Positions 52,857 through 61,617 of a DNA stretch of 64,000 nucleotides are shown here, piece after piece. The number at the start of each line of letters is the position of its first letter. Positions within the stretch are counted from its first letter, which is position 1. The DNA lies in the NCBI GenBank assembly GCA_003665935.1, contig QPLR01000003.1:124001-188000 (forward strand), read 5' to 3'. The position numbers and the translations under genes were made by a program. The notes under the pieces are model-generated. The model was not told the origin of the DNA and searched no databases. It saw nothing but the letters and a program-made list of their open reading frames with translations. The stretch comes from Halobellus sp. Atlit-31R (GTDB taxonomy: Archaea; Halobacteriota; Halobacteria; Halobacteriales; Haloferacaceae).

Positions 52857-53981
52857 ATGAGCACCAGCACCTGTTACGTCGCCTCCCGCGCCGGCGTCCT
52901 CGTCGCACGGGACGCGAGCCGCGGCACCGACGCCGACAGCGTGCGGTCGGTCTCCGGACCGGCGCTGACCGGACGGACCGTCGAGTGCCTCGACGCGGCG
53001 AGCGCTGCACCGAGCCGAGTCTTCTGTGGCACGCTCGACGCCGGGCTCTACCGCTCCGTCGACGGCGGTCGGGGGTGGAGGCGGATCGGCGAGGCGACGC
53101 TCCCGGCGTCGGTGACGAGCGTGACCGTCTCGCCGCACGACCCGACGGTCGTCTACGCCGGCACCGAGCCGAGCGGCGTCTATCGCACGACCGACGGCGG
53201 GGACACGTGGACGGAGCTGCCCGGCCTGACCGACCTCCCCTCGGCGTCGCGGTGGTCGTTCCCGCCGCGTCCCGACACCCACCACGTCCGCTGGATCGCG
53301 GTCGACCCGGCGGATCCGGACCACCTCTACGTCGCCGTCGAGGCCGGCGCCCTGATCCAGACGCACGACGGCGGCGAGACGTGGACTCAGCAGACGCCGC
53401 AGCCCCGCCGCGACACGCACACCATAGCGATTCACCCCGACGCGCCCGACCGCGTGCGCGTCGCTGCGGGCGACGGCTACGCCGAGAGCGACGACGGCGG
53501 GCAGACGTGGCAGTATCCGCAGGACGGGCTGGAGCACCGCTACTGCTGGAGCGTCGCGGTCGACCCCGGTGATCCGGACCGTGTCCTCCTCTCTGCGGCC
53601 TCCGGAGCGCGGCGCGCCCACAGGCCCGCGTCGGCGGCGTCGTATCTGTACCGGCGGGAGCGCGCAGCGGACGCAGCGAACGCGACGGACGAGAGGAGCG
53701 CGGTGGGTACGACGGACGCAACGGACGCGACGGACACCGCGAACGGACCGACTGTACGATGGGAGCGCCTCGACGACGTCGGAGTGCCGACCGGCGAGGG
53801 GGCGCTCCGCGCGACGCTCGCGTCTGGCGTCGCGGACGGCGAGCTGTTCGCGCTCACCGACCGGGGGCTGTTCCGGACCGCGGACGGCGGCGACACGTTC
53901 GGGCGCGTCCACGTCGCGTGGCCCGACGCGTTCCGGGCGACCACGACGCGAGGGCTCGCGGTCGTCGCGAGCGCGACGTGA
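52857..53981 (+). CDS. BNR/sialidase-type beta-propeller protein
   Basis: 374 residues with repeated blade signatures: LYRSVDGGRGWRRI, VYRTTDGGDTWTEL, IQTHDGGETWTQQ, AESDDGGQTWQYP and LFRTADGGDTFGRV, the Asp-box/BNR repeats of sialidase-like or photosystem-assembly (Ycf48-like) propellers. No signal peptide, so it is cytoplasmic. An Asp/Ala/Thr-rich low-complexity insert of about 40 residues interrupts it near residue 265. The ATG at 52857 is preferred to the frame's upstream extension. Function is unknown. Confidence 0.78.
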   Translation: MSTSTCYVASRAGVLVARDASRGTDADSVRSVSGPALTGRTVECLDAASAAPSRVFCGTLDAGLYRSVDGGRGWRRIGEATLPASVTSVTVSPHDPTVVYAGTEPSGVYRTTDGGDTWTELPGLTDLPSASRWSFPPRPDTHHVRWIAVDPADPDHLYVAVEAGALIQTHDGGETWTQQTPQPRRDTHTIAIHPDAPDRVRVAAGDGYAESDDGGQTWQYPQDGLEHRYCWSVAVDPGDPDRVLLSAASGARRAHRPASAASYLYRRERAADAANATDERSAVGTTDATDATDTANGPTVRWERLDDVGVPTGEGALRATLASGVADGELFALTDRGLFRTADGGDTFGRVHVAWPDAFRATTTRGLAVVASAT

Positions 53982-54013
53982 TCCGTTCGCGCCGCTGTGT
54001 CGTCGACCGGGAA

Positions 54014-54022
54014 GGTATATAT
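54014..54022 (+). promoter_or_regulatory. TATA box of the geranylgeranyl reductase gene
   Basis: AGGTATATATCG contains a strong TATA core about 29 bases before the ATG at 54047, giving leaderless mRNA (alternatively GTG 54044). Confidence 0.6.
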
Positions 54023-54046
54023 CGACGCATCCGATAGGGCCGTGTG

Positions 54047-55129
54047 ATGTACGACTTCGCGGTTGTCGGCGTCGGTCCCGCCGGCGCACGCTTCGCTCGG
54101 CGCGCGGCCGAAGCGGGCTACGACGTCGTCGCCTTCGAGCAGGGAACCGTCGGCACCCCGCTGGCCTGTTCGGGCCACGTCAGCACCGACGTCTGGGAGT
54201 TCGTCCCCGACGACGCGAAAGCGGAGCTCCTCCAGAATCGCGTCTACGGCGCGCGTTTCCACGTCGGCGGCCCCGACTCGGAGTCCTACCCGTTCTACAA
54301 GCGCGAGGAGATCTCGAACGTGATCGACCGCGTCGAACTCGACCGCACGCTCGCCGACTGCGCCCGCGACGCGGGGGCGGACGTCCGCGAGCACCACACC
54401 GTCGTCGACGTCACGGAACGACACGACGCCGTGGAGCTCACCGTCTCGAACGCGGGCGACACAGAGGCCGTCGAGGCGAAGATGGTCGCCGGCTGTGATG
54501 GCCCGACCTCCCGCGTCCGGCGGCAGACCGGTCTGCCGGAGCCCGGGGAGCTGCTCCACGGCGTCCTCGCGTTCGATTCCGATCCCGACGACGGCGACTT
54601 CGTCGACGTCCACCTCACCGCACCCAGATTCTTCGCCTGGCGGATCCCACGCGGCGACGCGGGCGTCGAGTACGGACTCGCCGCGCCGCCGGGCGAGTCC
54701 GTCAACGACCTGTTCGACCGGCTGACCGACGCCTACGACGTCGACACCGAGCACTTCTGCTCGGGCGCGATCCCGGTCGGCCCGCCGGAGCGGGTCCACG
54801 GTCGCCGCGTGTTCCTCGTCGGCGACGCCGCCGCGCAGACGAAGCCGTTCACCGGCGGCGGGATCCTCTACGGGATGACCGCGGCCGACTGCGCCGTCGA
54901 GACCATCGATCCCGACGACCCGGCGACGCTCCGGGATTACGAGTCCGCGTGGCGCTCGGAGCTGTCGCGGGAGATCGCGCTCGGTCACTGGCTCCGGCGG
55001 GCGTACTCGCTGCCGGAGCCGGTCCAGCGGCTCGGCCTCCGGGCGCTGTCGGGCGAGATCGCCGTCCACATGGACCGTCCGACGTCCTTCTTCTCGCGGG
55101 AGCACCTCGGGAAACTGCTCGGCCGGTAG
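54047..55129 (+). CDS. Geranylgeranyl reductase family flavoprotein
   Basis: 360-residue FAD-dependent reductase that saturates isoprenoid chains, probably of archaeal lipids or quinones. N-terminal FAD site VVGVGPAGARFARRAAEAGYDVV (GxGxxG), the LACSGHVSTDV substrate/active region, AGCDGPTSRVR and the second FAD motif VFLVGDAAAQTKPFTGGGILYG. Usual length for the GGR family (UbiH-like fold). It stands alone with its own promoter. Confidence 0.92.
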   Translation: MYDFAVVGVGPAGARFARRAAEAGYDVVAFEQGTVGTPLACSGHVSTDVWEFVPDDAKAELLQNRVYGARFHVGGPDSESYPFYKREEISNVIDRVELDRTLADCARDAGADVREHHTVVDVTERHDAVELTVSNAGDTEAVEAKMVAGCDGPTSRVRRQTGLPEPGELLHGVLAFDSDPDDGDFVDVHLTAPRFFAWRIPRGDAGVEYGLAAPPGESVNDLFDRLTDAYDVDTEHFCSGAIPVGPPERVHGRRVFLVGDAAAQTKPFTGGGILYGMTAADCAVETIDPDDPATLRDYESAWRSELSREIALGHWLRRAYSLPEPVQRLGLRALSGEIAVHMDRPTSFFSREHLGKLLGR

Positions 55130-55150
55130 CGAGCGGAGCGGGCGCGACAG

Positions 55151-56317
55151 TCACTCCGGCGCGTACCTCGGGATCCGCGCGGAGGCGGCGCTACCCTCGA
55201 CGAACGGCAGCGGCGTGCGCTCGACCGGAAGCGCCGCCTCGCCCGCGTCCTCGCGGACCGACAGCGACGTCGCCTCGACGTCGTAGTCGACGAGTGCGAG
55301 CGCGATCGGGGCCGCGAGCGACGGACTTACCGCGGCACGCGTCACCGTCCCGACCGTCGCGTCGCCGTCGACGACAGCAGCCCCTGGCGAAGGGACCGTA
55401 CCCGTATCTGGCGCTGTGTCGGCGTCTGCGCTCGTGTTCGCGTCCGTGCCCGCGTCCGCGTCCCCTTCGACGACGCGTAGGCCGACGAGCCGCTGGCTCG
55501 GCCGCCCGCGGTTCTCGACCTTCGAGACGACCTCCTGGCCGACGTAGCAGCCCTTCTCGAAGTCGAGCGCGTTCCGGAGTCCCAGGACGTTCGGGATCTG
55601 TCCGTCGAGTTCGGTGTCGAAGAGCGGGGTTCCGGCCTCCAGCGTGAGCGTCTCCCAGGTCGCGTAGCCGAACGGGACGGCGTTCATCCCGAACGTCAGA
55701 AGGGTCTCGAAGACGCGCTCGGCGGCGTCGACGGCGCAGACGACCTCGTACCCCTCCTCGCCGGTGAGTCCGTCGCCGGCGATCACGGTCACGCCCTCGC
55801 CGCCCATCGAGCCGCGGACGAAGGTCAGTCCGGGCTCGGGCGCGCCTGCCCCGTTGAGCACGCTCGCGACTTTCTCGGTCGATTTGGGACCGTGGACGCC
55901 GAAGACGGCGAACTCCGACGAGGCTTCCGTCACCGTGACGTCCTGAATGAACACCTTCCCCGACCACTCCGCGGCGAGCGGTTCCGCGCGCGCCGGCGGG
56001 GTGAAGCAGAGGAGTCGCTCGCCGGCGTTGTAGACGTACAGATCCGTCTCGATCCGGCCCTGCGGGTCCAGCAAGAGCGCGTAGACGCCCGAACCTTCCG
56101 CCCGTGGAACGTGGTTCGAGACGGTGTCGTCGACGAAGTCGATGCGGTCGTCGCCCTCGACGACGACGACGCCGTAGCCCATCTCGATCACGCCCGCGCC
56201 GTTGCGGACCGCTCTGTGGGTGCGCTCCGGTCGCCCGTACTCGCGGACGATCCGGCGGCCGCCGCACTCCTCGAACGTCGCCCCGTGTGCCTCGTGCAGT
56301 TCAGTGACGACCGTCAT
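55151..56317 (-). CDS. YgfZ/GcvT-like folate-binding protein
   Basis: 388 residues of the aminomethyltransferase (GcvT) superfamily. The tag LRNALDFEKGCYVGQEVVSKVENRGRPSQRLVGL contains KGCYVGQE, the mark of YgfZ/CAF17-like proteins that help Fe-S enzyme maturation through folate, rather than true GcvT. A 25-residue Asp/Ala/Thr insertion (after VVEGDADAGTDAN) splits the C-terminal beta barrel. A NifU-like protein is coded at 60054. Confidence 0.85.
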   Translation of the reverse strand: MTVVTELHEAHGATFEECGGRRIVREYGRPERTHRAVRNGAGVIEMGYGVVVVEGDDRIDFVDDTVSNHVPRAEGSGVYALLLDPQGRIETDLYVYNAGERLLCFTPPARAEPLAAEWSGKVFIQDVTVTEASSEFAVFGVHGPKSTEKVASVLNGAGAPEPGLTFVRGSMGGEGVTVIAGDGLTGEEGYEVVCAVDAAERVFETLLTFGMNAVPFGYATWETLTLEAGTPLFDTELDGQIPNVLGLRNALDFEKGCYVGQEVVSKVENRGRPSQRLVGLRVVEGDADAGTDANTSADADTAPDTGTVPSPGAAVVDGDATVGTVTRAAVSPSLAAPIALALVDYDVEATSLSVREDAGEAALPVERTPLPFVEGSAASARIPRYAPE

Positions 56318-56419
56318 CGTCAGTCAGTCCGCGCTCGGGGGTGAAAACCGCAGCGCCCCGGAACGAGCGGGACGACGTCACCCGGAGCAGCGTCGCCCGC
56401 AGGTCGATCCAGCAGTCGC

Positions 56420-56719
56420 TCACAGACCGAAGCGGTCTCGAAGCGCCTCGACGAACCCGCGTTCCTCGGAGAGTTCCTCCTCGGGATCGGGGATGGCTCG
56501 GTCGGCCGCGTAGATGAGGACACGGTCGTCGTCGTTCTCGACGGAGATGAGGTCGTCCGCTTTCAGCGCCGCGAGCGCCGCTTCGATCTCGTCGATGTCG
56601 GCGTCGACGGCGGCTCGGACCTCGAAGACTGTCATTCCCTCTTCCGCGCGATCGACGAGCGCGTCGAGAACCGCTACTTCGGTGTCACGCCGATCTCGGA
56701 ACTCGCGCCGCGCTCTCAT
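56420..56719 (-). CDS. Small winged-helix protein (DUF6432-like)
   Basis: 99 residues: MRARREFRDRRDTEVAVLDALVDRAEEGMTVFEVRAAVDADIDEIEAALAALKADDLISVENDDDRVLIY forms a winged helix, followed by an acidic tail ending EALRDRFGL. It matches the small haloarchaeal family I know as DUF6432. Likely DNA binding, targets unknown. The ATG at 56719 is the family start; the open frame upstream crosses a promoter region. Confidence 0.78.
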   Translation of the reverse strand: MRARREFRDRRDTEVAVLDALVDRAEEGMTVFEVRAAVDADIDEIEAALAALKADDLISVENDDDRVLIYAADRAIPDPEEELSEERGFVEALRDRFGL

Positions 56720-56858
56720 ATCCGTTGCTTCGCCCCGGGCGGGTATACACTTTACCGCCGTCGCGGCCGCGCGGCGCCCACCGGGTCGCGCAGTTCTGTC
56801 TGCCACCCGTCTGACGCAGGAGGTACACTTTTGACGCTCAATGCCGGACAGGCGGGTA

Positions 56859-58061
56859 ATGGGACTCAAGTGCCGTCTTCTCGGGCACGCGTACGGGGAG
56901 CCCGAGGTCGAACGCAGTCGGGAGGAACAGGGGGACGAGGTGGTCGTCACGATCCGCGAAGTGCAGGTCTGCGAGCGCTGCGGCGACGAGCAGGTCGTCA
57001 GCCAGAACAAGGAAGTGACCGCGATCCGCTCGCCCGAGGAGGTCGGCCTCGACGAGACGGCACCGGACGGGCGGGACGCCGAGAGGTCGGCGGCCGACAG
57101 TGCGGGTCCGCCGACGGCGTCGACGGCGGACGCGCCGGCGGAGAGCGAGCCGGGAGCCGGACCGGACGCGACACCGTCGGTCGGGCAGCGTCATCCGGAG
57201 CAGGCCGGAGGCGGGGCCGCCGGTACGGCCGCATCGGACGGCGAACGTCCGATGGAACAGATCGACGAGGCGGAGCCGAACGCCGGCGGGCGGGCCGATG
57301 GCGCCGACGTCGCCGGGCGCGAGGCGGGCACGGAAACGAGCGGCGCCTCCGACGGCTGGGAGACCGGCAGCGACGACTGGGGGGACGTCGACGCCGATCC
57401 CGACGCCGACGACGCCGTGATCCTCGACGGTACCGACACCGAACGCGACGAGACGCAGTGGCCCGAGGAGACGGACACGGACCCGAATCAGGCGGCACAG
57501 CAGTCCGCGGCCGCCGAAGGGGGAGACTCCGTCGACGAGGACGACGGCGCGGTGACCAACGACGCCGAGATCATCGACGCCGACGACGAGGCGGACGCGG
57601 CAGACGAGGGCCGGGCCCACGGGGAGTGGCCGAAGCGGGACGACGACCCGAGCGACGACGCCTGGCCGGAACACGAGGCCAGCGACGAGGGGTTCGCGGC
57701 GACGGCCGACGATGCCGACGGCGACGTAGAGCTCGGCGGGAGCGGTCTGACGCCCGAGGTGAACGGCCGCACGGTGGAGACCGACGGGGAACACGTCCAG
57801 ACGGTCGACGGCGTCGCCGTCGGAGAACCGCGCGGCTCCGCCGGGCACCGCCAACGCGACGGGGACGCGAACACCGAGTCGGACGACGGGTTCGCCCGCG
57901 CACGCGACTCGAAGACGCTGAAGGCCGACGTGCCCGACGAACGCGTCGAGTTCTACTGCCCGAACTGCGGCTACGCGCGAGTGGCGGGCGCGTCGTCGAT
58001 GCGCGCCGGCGACATCTGCCCGGAGTGCAAGAAGGGCTACATCGCCGAGCGCGAGCGGTGA
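56859..58061 (+). CDS. Haloarchaeal double zinc-ribbon protein with long acidic linker
   Basis: 400 residues. N-terminal zinc ribbon MGLKCRLLGHAYGE ... VQVCERCGDEQ, a disordered, highly acidic linker of about 280 residues, and a C-terminal ribbon EFYCPNCGYARVAGASSMRAGDICPECKKGYIAERER. Similar proteins are a haloarchaeal family (DUF7093 as I recall). The ATG at 56859 starts the family N terminus. The C-terminal ribbon is duplicated twice more in the next gene, so the pair arose by local duplication. Role unknown, nucleic-acid or protein contact is plausible. Confidence 0.75.
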   Translation: MGLKCRLLGHAYGEPEVERSREEQGDEVVVTIREVQVCERCGDEQVVSQNKEVTAIRSPEEVGLDETAPDGRDAERSAADSAGPPTASTADAPAESEPGAGPDATPSVGQRHPEQAGGGAAGTAASDGERPMEQIDEAEPNAGGRADGADVAGREAGTETSGASDGWETGSDDWGDVDADPDADDAVILDGTDTERDETQWPEETDTDPNQAAQQSAAAEGGDSVDEDDGAVTNDAEIIDADDEADAADEGRAHGEWPKRDDDPSDDAWPEHEASDEGFAATADDADGDVELGGSGLTPEVNGRTVETDGEHVQTVDGVAVGEPRGSAGHRQRDGDANTESDDGFARARDSKTLKADVPDERVEFYCPNCGYARVAGASSMRAGDICPECKKGYIAERER

Positions 58062-58127
58062 GCCGGCTCGCCGGTGGATTCTCGTCACCGGCAAAACAGG
58101 TAAGACGGCCCCTTCCAACGGAGAGAC

Positions 58128-58367
58128 GTGAACGTATTCTACTGCCCGAACTGTGCGCACTGCGCGGCCGAAACGGAATCGGCGATGCGCGCGGGCGACA
58201 TCTGTCCGGAGTGCAAAGAGGGCTACATCGGCGTCGAGACGCTGCCGATCGAGATGCGCTACTGTCCCAACTGCGAGTGGTTCCAGGCGGCCGGGACGTC
58301 GTCGGTCCGCGCCGGCGACATCTGCCCGGAGTGCAAGAAGGGCTACGTCACCGCGCGCGAACGGTAG
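58128..58367 (+). CDS. Tandem zinc-ribbon small protein
   Basis: 79 residues from GTG 58128: two zinc ribbons, FYCPNCAHCAAETESAMRAGDICPECKEGYI and RYCPNCEWFQAAGTSSVRAGDICPECKKGYVTARER, each homologous to the C-terminal ribbon of the 56859 product. 39 bases around RAGDICPECKKGY are identical between the second ribbon and the upstream gene. The short gaps before this gene and the next share AAACAGGTAA, another sign of duplication. Function unknown. Confidence 0.8.
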   Translation: MNVFYCPNCAHCAAETESAMRAGDICPECKEGYIGVETLPIEMRYCPNCEWFQAAGTSSVRAGDICPECKKGYVTARER

Positions 58368-58434
58368 CGGCCCTCGGACCGGGTCGTCGACCGGGGACGA
58401 AACAGGTAAACCACCACCTGCCGAAGCACGGTCT

Positions 58435-58815
58435 ATGAAGGAGTACAAGATGCGTCGCGGGGAGACCCTGGAGGAGCGCATCCCGGATATGGAGGCGACA
58501 GTCGAGGAGTACTTCGGCCCAATCACCGAGACGATGGAGTACAAGGGCAGCGACCTCCACGTCGTCGGGGAACCCTCGAATCCGGTCTTCAAGCGTATCG
58601 TCGCCGGTGCGGTGGCCTACAGCGGTAAGAAAGATCGCCTCGGCGTCGAGTTCGAGGAGCGCGACCCCACCGAACTGTCCCCGGACGACCTCGAAGCCGC
58701 CGGCGACGCCGTCGACGCGAAAAACGACTTCCTGCTCGAAGCGACCGGCCGGGACGCGAAGTCGCGTCGCGACTCGATGAAGCGAGCCGTCGAGGACGAC
58801 GCCCCGGACTACTGA
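58435..58815 (+). CDS. DUF5611 family protein
   Basis: 126 residues: MKEYKMRRGETLEERIPDMEATVEEYFGPITETMEYKGSDLHVVGEPSNPVFKRIVAGAVAYSGKKDRLGVEFEER, then an acidic helical end. This N terminus is conserved across haloarchaea in the family I know as DUF5611; no function is known to me. It follows the tandem zinc-ribbon gene on the same strand with its own short promoter gap. Confidence 0.83.
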   Translation: MKEYKMRRGETLEERIPDMEATVEEYFGPITETMEYKGSDLHVVGEPSNPVFKRIVAGAVAYSGKKDRLGVEFEERDPTELSPDDLEAAGDAVDAKNDFLLEATGRDAKSRRDSMKRAVEDDAPDY

Positions 58816-58926
58816 GCCGTCGGTCCACCGCTCCTGTCACCGAGACCCGCTCCGCGAGCCACTGGCCTCCGCCGTCGCGGCGTTGAACCCGCTGAGTTAA
58901 GTGCGGGGCTCACCCGTATGACATCA

Positions 58927-59895
58927 ATGGCCTACTACGTGGGCGTCGACCTCGGGGCGACGAACGTCCGGGCGGTCCTCGCCGACGACGACGGCACGGT
59001 CATCGGAAACAGCGCCGACAACACGCCCCACGCGCCGACCGGGATCACGGTCACCGAAGCCGTCCTCCGGGTCGTTCGAGAGGCGTGCGACGCCGCCGGC
59101 GTCGATCCGGAGGCGGTGACCGCCGCAGGCATCGGCGCGATCGGCCCGCTCGACCTCGCCGAGGGTGCAGTCGAGAATCCGGCGAACCTCCCGGACACGA
59201 TCGATCGCATCCCGCTCACCGGCCCTCTCTCCGTGCTGCTCGACACCGATCGGGTGTATCTGCACAACGATACGAACGCCGGCGTCATCGGCGAGCGCTT
59301 CCACTCCGAGCGCAACCCCGACGATATGGTGTATCTCACCATCTCCTCGGGCATCGGAGCGGGAGTCTGCGTCGACGGCAACGTCCTCTCGGGGTGGGAC
59401 GGCAACGCCGGCGAGGTCGGCCACATGACGCTCGACCCGCAGGGACACCTCACCTGCGGCTGTGGGCACGACGGCCACTGGGAGGCGTACTGCTCCGGCA
59501 ACAACATCCCGCGGTACGCGCAGTTCCTCTACGAGGACGAACCGGTCGACACCGCGCTCCCGGTCGAAGATCCCGACTTCTCGGCGGTAGACGTCTTCGA
59601 GCACGCCGGCAACGACGAGTTCGCGACGCACGTCGTCGAACAGGTCGCCCACTGGAACGCGATGGGCGTCGCGAACATCGTCCACGCGTACGCGCCGCTC
59701 ATCATCTACGTCGGCGGAGCCGTCGCGCTCAACAACCCCGAGTTGACCCTCGATCCGATCCGCGAGCGGATGGACGAGATGGTGATGTCGAACGTGCCGG
59801 AGATCGAACTGACGACGCTCGGCGACGAGGTCGTCGTGATGGGCGCGGTGGCGAGCGCGATGACCGACGGGACGGGCGACCGAGCGCGGCTGTAG
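58927..59895 (+). CDS. glk: ROK-family glucokinase
   Basis: Phosphorylates glucose (or a related hexose) with ATP, feeding glucose 6-phosphate. 322 residues. ATP site [21 protein letters not shown], sugar site [11 protein letters not shown] and [15 protein letters not shown], and the ROK zinc signature [15 protein letters not shown] are intact. A TATA-like GTTAAG about 27 bases before 58927 favours the second ATG; the ATG at 58918 would add three residues. pgi (5349) acts on its product. Confidence 0.9.
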   Translation: MAYYVGVDLGATNVRAVLADDDGTVIGNSADNTPHAPTGITVTEAVLRVVREACDAAGVDPEAVTAAGIGAIGPLDLAEGAVENPANLPDTIDRIPLTGPLSVLLDTDRVYLHNDTNAGVIGERFHSERNPDDMVYLTISSGIGAGVCVDGNVLSGWDGNAGEVGHMTLDPQGHLTCGCGHDGHWEAYCSGNNIPRYAQFLYEDEPVDTALPVEDPDFSAVDVFEHAGNDEFATHVVEQVAHWNAMGVANIVHAYAPLIIYVGGAVALNNPELTLDPIRERMDEMVMSNVPEIELTTLGDEVVVMGAVASAMTDGTGDRARL

Positions 59896-60053
59896 CCCGC
59901 GGCCGGGGGCCCCGACGCCGACGTCGACGTCGCCGTGTCGGTGGCGCAGCGTGCGAGAGTTGCTCGTGGAAGACCGTGACACACTTTTCTCGACGCTGTG
60001 GCGGCGCGAGCGCAACCGCAAGGTACCAAAGCATCGAGCGCGAACGAGTGGTA

Positions 60054-60386
60054 ATGAGCGACGCAGCGGACTCTCTCCGACGACGCATCGAGACCTGGAT
60101 GACCGGTCAGATGCCGATCATCCAGATGCACGGCGGCGAGAGCGTGGTCCGAAAGGCAGACCCCGACACCGGCGAGGTCGTCGTCGAACTGGGTGGCGCG
60201 TGCGCCGGCTGCGGGATCTCGAACATCACCGCCGACAACATCAAAGCGGACCTGATTATGGACTTCGAGGAGGTCACCGACGTCCGCGTGAAGGTGCCGA
60301 GCGCCGGCGACCACGGCAGCAGCACCGTCGAGGGCGGTCGCGGCGGCGAGCTCCAGTACGGCACCGAAGACCCCGGCCACTTCTGA
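60054..60386 (+). CDS. NifU-like iron-sulfur scaffold protein
   Basis: 110 residues, the NifU C-terminal domain: [69 protein letters not shown]. The CAGC (CxxC) pair holds the transient cluster. It passes Fe-S clusters to target enzymes in the cytoplasm. The C-terminal tail is Gly-rich. Confidence 0.9.
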   Translation: MSDAADSLRRRIETWMTGQMPIIQMHGGESVVRKADPDTGEVVVELGGACAGCGISNITADNIKADLIMDFEEVTDVRVKVPSAGDHGSSTVEGGRGGELQYGTEDPGHF

Positions 60387-60426
60387 GTCGGTCCGGGTCG
60401 TGGGCGCGGCGGTAGCCGGACTGACA

Positions 60427-60503
60427 GCTCCTGCTACCGCGGCAGAATTGACCGCTCCCGCTACCGAAGCAAAATTGACCGCTCCTGCTGCCGCGGCCTC
60501 GCC
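60427..60503. repeat. Three 27-bp tandem repeats
   Basis: GCTCCTGCTACCGCGGCAG followed by AATTGACC, its variant from 60454 and a truncated third copy from 60481 lie between the NifU-like gene and the DUF5787 gene. The AATTGACC part is the most A/T-rich sequence here. Confidence 0.8.
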
Positions 60504-60538
60504 GAGGCGCTTTTCTCCACGGCGTCCGACGTACGACC

Positions 60539-61519
60539 GTGTCTGACCTCGACGCGCCACGGGAGTTCGCCTTCGAACTCGCGCTCTGTGCCCACCTCGA
60601 AGCGACGACCGAGTGGGTGCTGAGCCGACAGCTCGGGGCGGCCGTCGAGCGACCCGGACGCCGGATCGTCGACGTCGTCGGCGTCGTTCCGGGGCCGGAG
60701 TTCGACGAGCGGACGCGGATCACGGCGGACGCGATTCCGGCCCGCGCCGTCGAGAGCGACGTCGGCGTCGGTGAGGCGGTCCCACGTGTGCGGGCCGTCC
60801 GCGAGTCCGACCGGCTGCACGACGTGGCTGTCGACGCCGCCGTCGACGTGGGCTTCTTCGAGACAGACCGACGCAAGGGCCGCGAGTACGTCCGACAGAC
60901 TGCACGCTACCCCGACGGGTGGTTCGACCGGCTCGTCGGCATCGAGAACAAGCCCGACCTCGGTGCGCCGGGGGACCTCGGCCGACAGCTCCGGATCGAC
61001 ATCTCGCTCGGGCTGTTCGATACGGTCGTGTTGGCGACGGAGAGCCACGTCACTCGCGCGCACCTGAACCGCATCCCCCAGGAGGTGGGCGTCTGGCGGT
61101 TCGATCCCGCGACCGACTCCAAGACCGTCGTCCGCGAGCCGACGCCGCTCGCGACCGACGCGGGCGGCGTCGAACTCGTCGCAGAGGAACCACTCGAAAC
61201 GGCGGTCGCCGTCGTCGACGCCGAAGCCAAAGCGCGAGCGCGCCGCCGGATCGCCGAGCGGGCGTACGGGAAGGGCTGGCGCACTTACGACTTTCCCGCG
61301 TGTGCACACGCCGAGCCGACGGTCGACGGCCGGCCGTACTGCACGCAGTTCGATCGCGTCGTGGACCCGAGCCGCGTCTGCGGCGGCGACTGCGACGCCC
61401 GCGTTCCCGCGAGCGCGCCCGACGTCGACGTCGACGCGCTCCGCGACGGGCGGACGCCGTGGGAGCGAGACCCCCCCGGCGTCCGGCGTCGTCAATCGGG
61501 GCTCGATCGGTTCAGATAG
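60539..61519 (+). CDS. DUF5787 protein, possible PD-(D/E)xK nuclease fold
   Basis: 326 residues from GTG 60539. EFAFELALCAHLEATTEWVLSRQLGAAVE at the start, then a core that reads FDRLVGIENKPDLGAPGDLGRQLRIDISLGLFDTVVLATES, where GIENKPD looks like the ExK strand of restriction-like nucleases and the following helix/strand fit the fold. The C-terminal part has four spaced cysteines (PACAHAEP, PYCTQFD, RVCGGDC). The family is haloarchaeal and uncharacterised as far as I know; nuclease activity is inference. Confidence 0.78.
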   Translation: MSDLDAPREFAFELALCAHLEATTEWVLSRQLGAAVERPGRRIVDVVGVVPGPEFDERTRITADAIPARAVESDVGVGEAVPRVRAVRESDRLHDVAVDAAVDVGFFETDRRKGREYVRQTARYPDGWFDRLVGIENKPDLGAPGDLGRQLRIDISLGLFDTVVLATESHVTRAHLNRIPQEVGVWRFDPATDSKTVVREPTPLATDAGGVELVAEEPLETAVAVVDAEAKARARRRIAERAYGKGWRTYDFPACAHAEPTVDGRPYCTQFDRVVDPSRVCGGDCDARVPASAPDVDVDALRDGRTPWERDPPGVRRRQSGLDRFR

Positions 61520-61542
61520 CTTACTCGGTTCCGGGTACTTTG

Positions 61543-61548
61543 TTTTTT
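61543..61548 (+). terminator. T-run after DUF5787
   Basis: ACTTTGTTTTTTAG, 23 bp after the stop codon, is a T-rich archaeal termination signal. Confidence 0.45.
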
Positions 61549-61604
61549 AGAAACTGAGAATCGGTGACCACGTATACAATATCGCCGGCAAAACGTCCAG
61601 ATGT

Positions 61605-61611
61605 GAGGTGA
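61605..61611 (+). promoter_or_regulatory. Shine-Dalgarno site of the DoxX gene
   Basis: GAGGTGA lies 6 bases before the ATG at 61618. With the TATA-like GTATACAATA (61572-61581) it suggests a leadered transcript, in contrast to the leaderless style of most genes here. Confidence 0.55.
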
Positions 61612-61617
61612 CGAACG

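Noticed and set aside
56838-58592. 584-codon minus-strand frame opposite the zinc-ribbon genes
   Set aside because: It spans three plus-strand genes and two intergenic gaps and has typical shadow composition; the plus strand shows clear CxxC ribbons.
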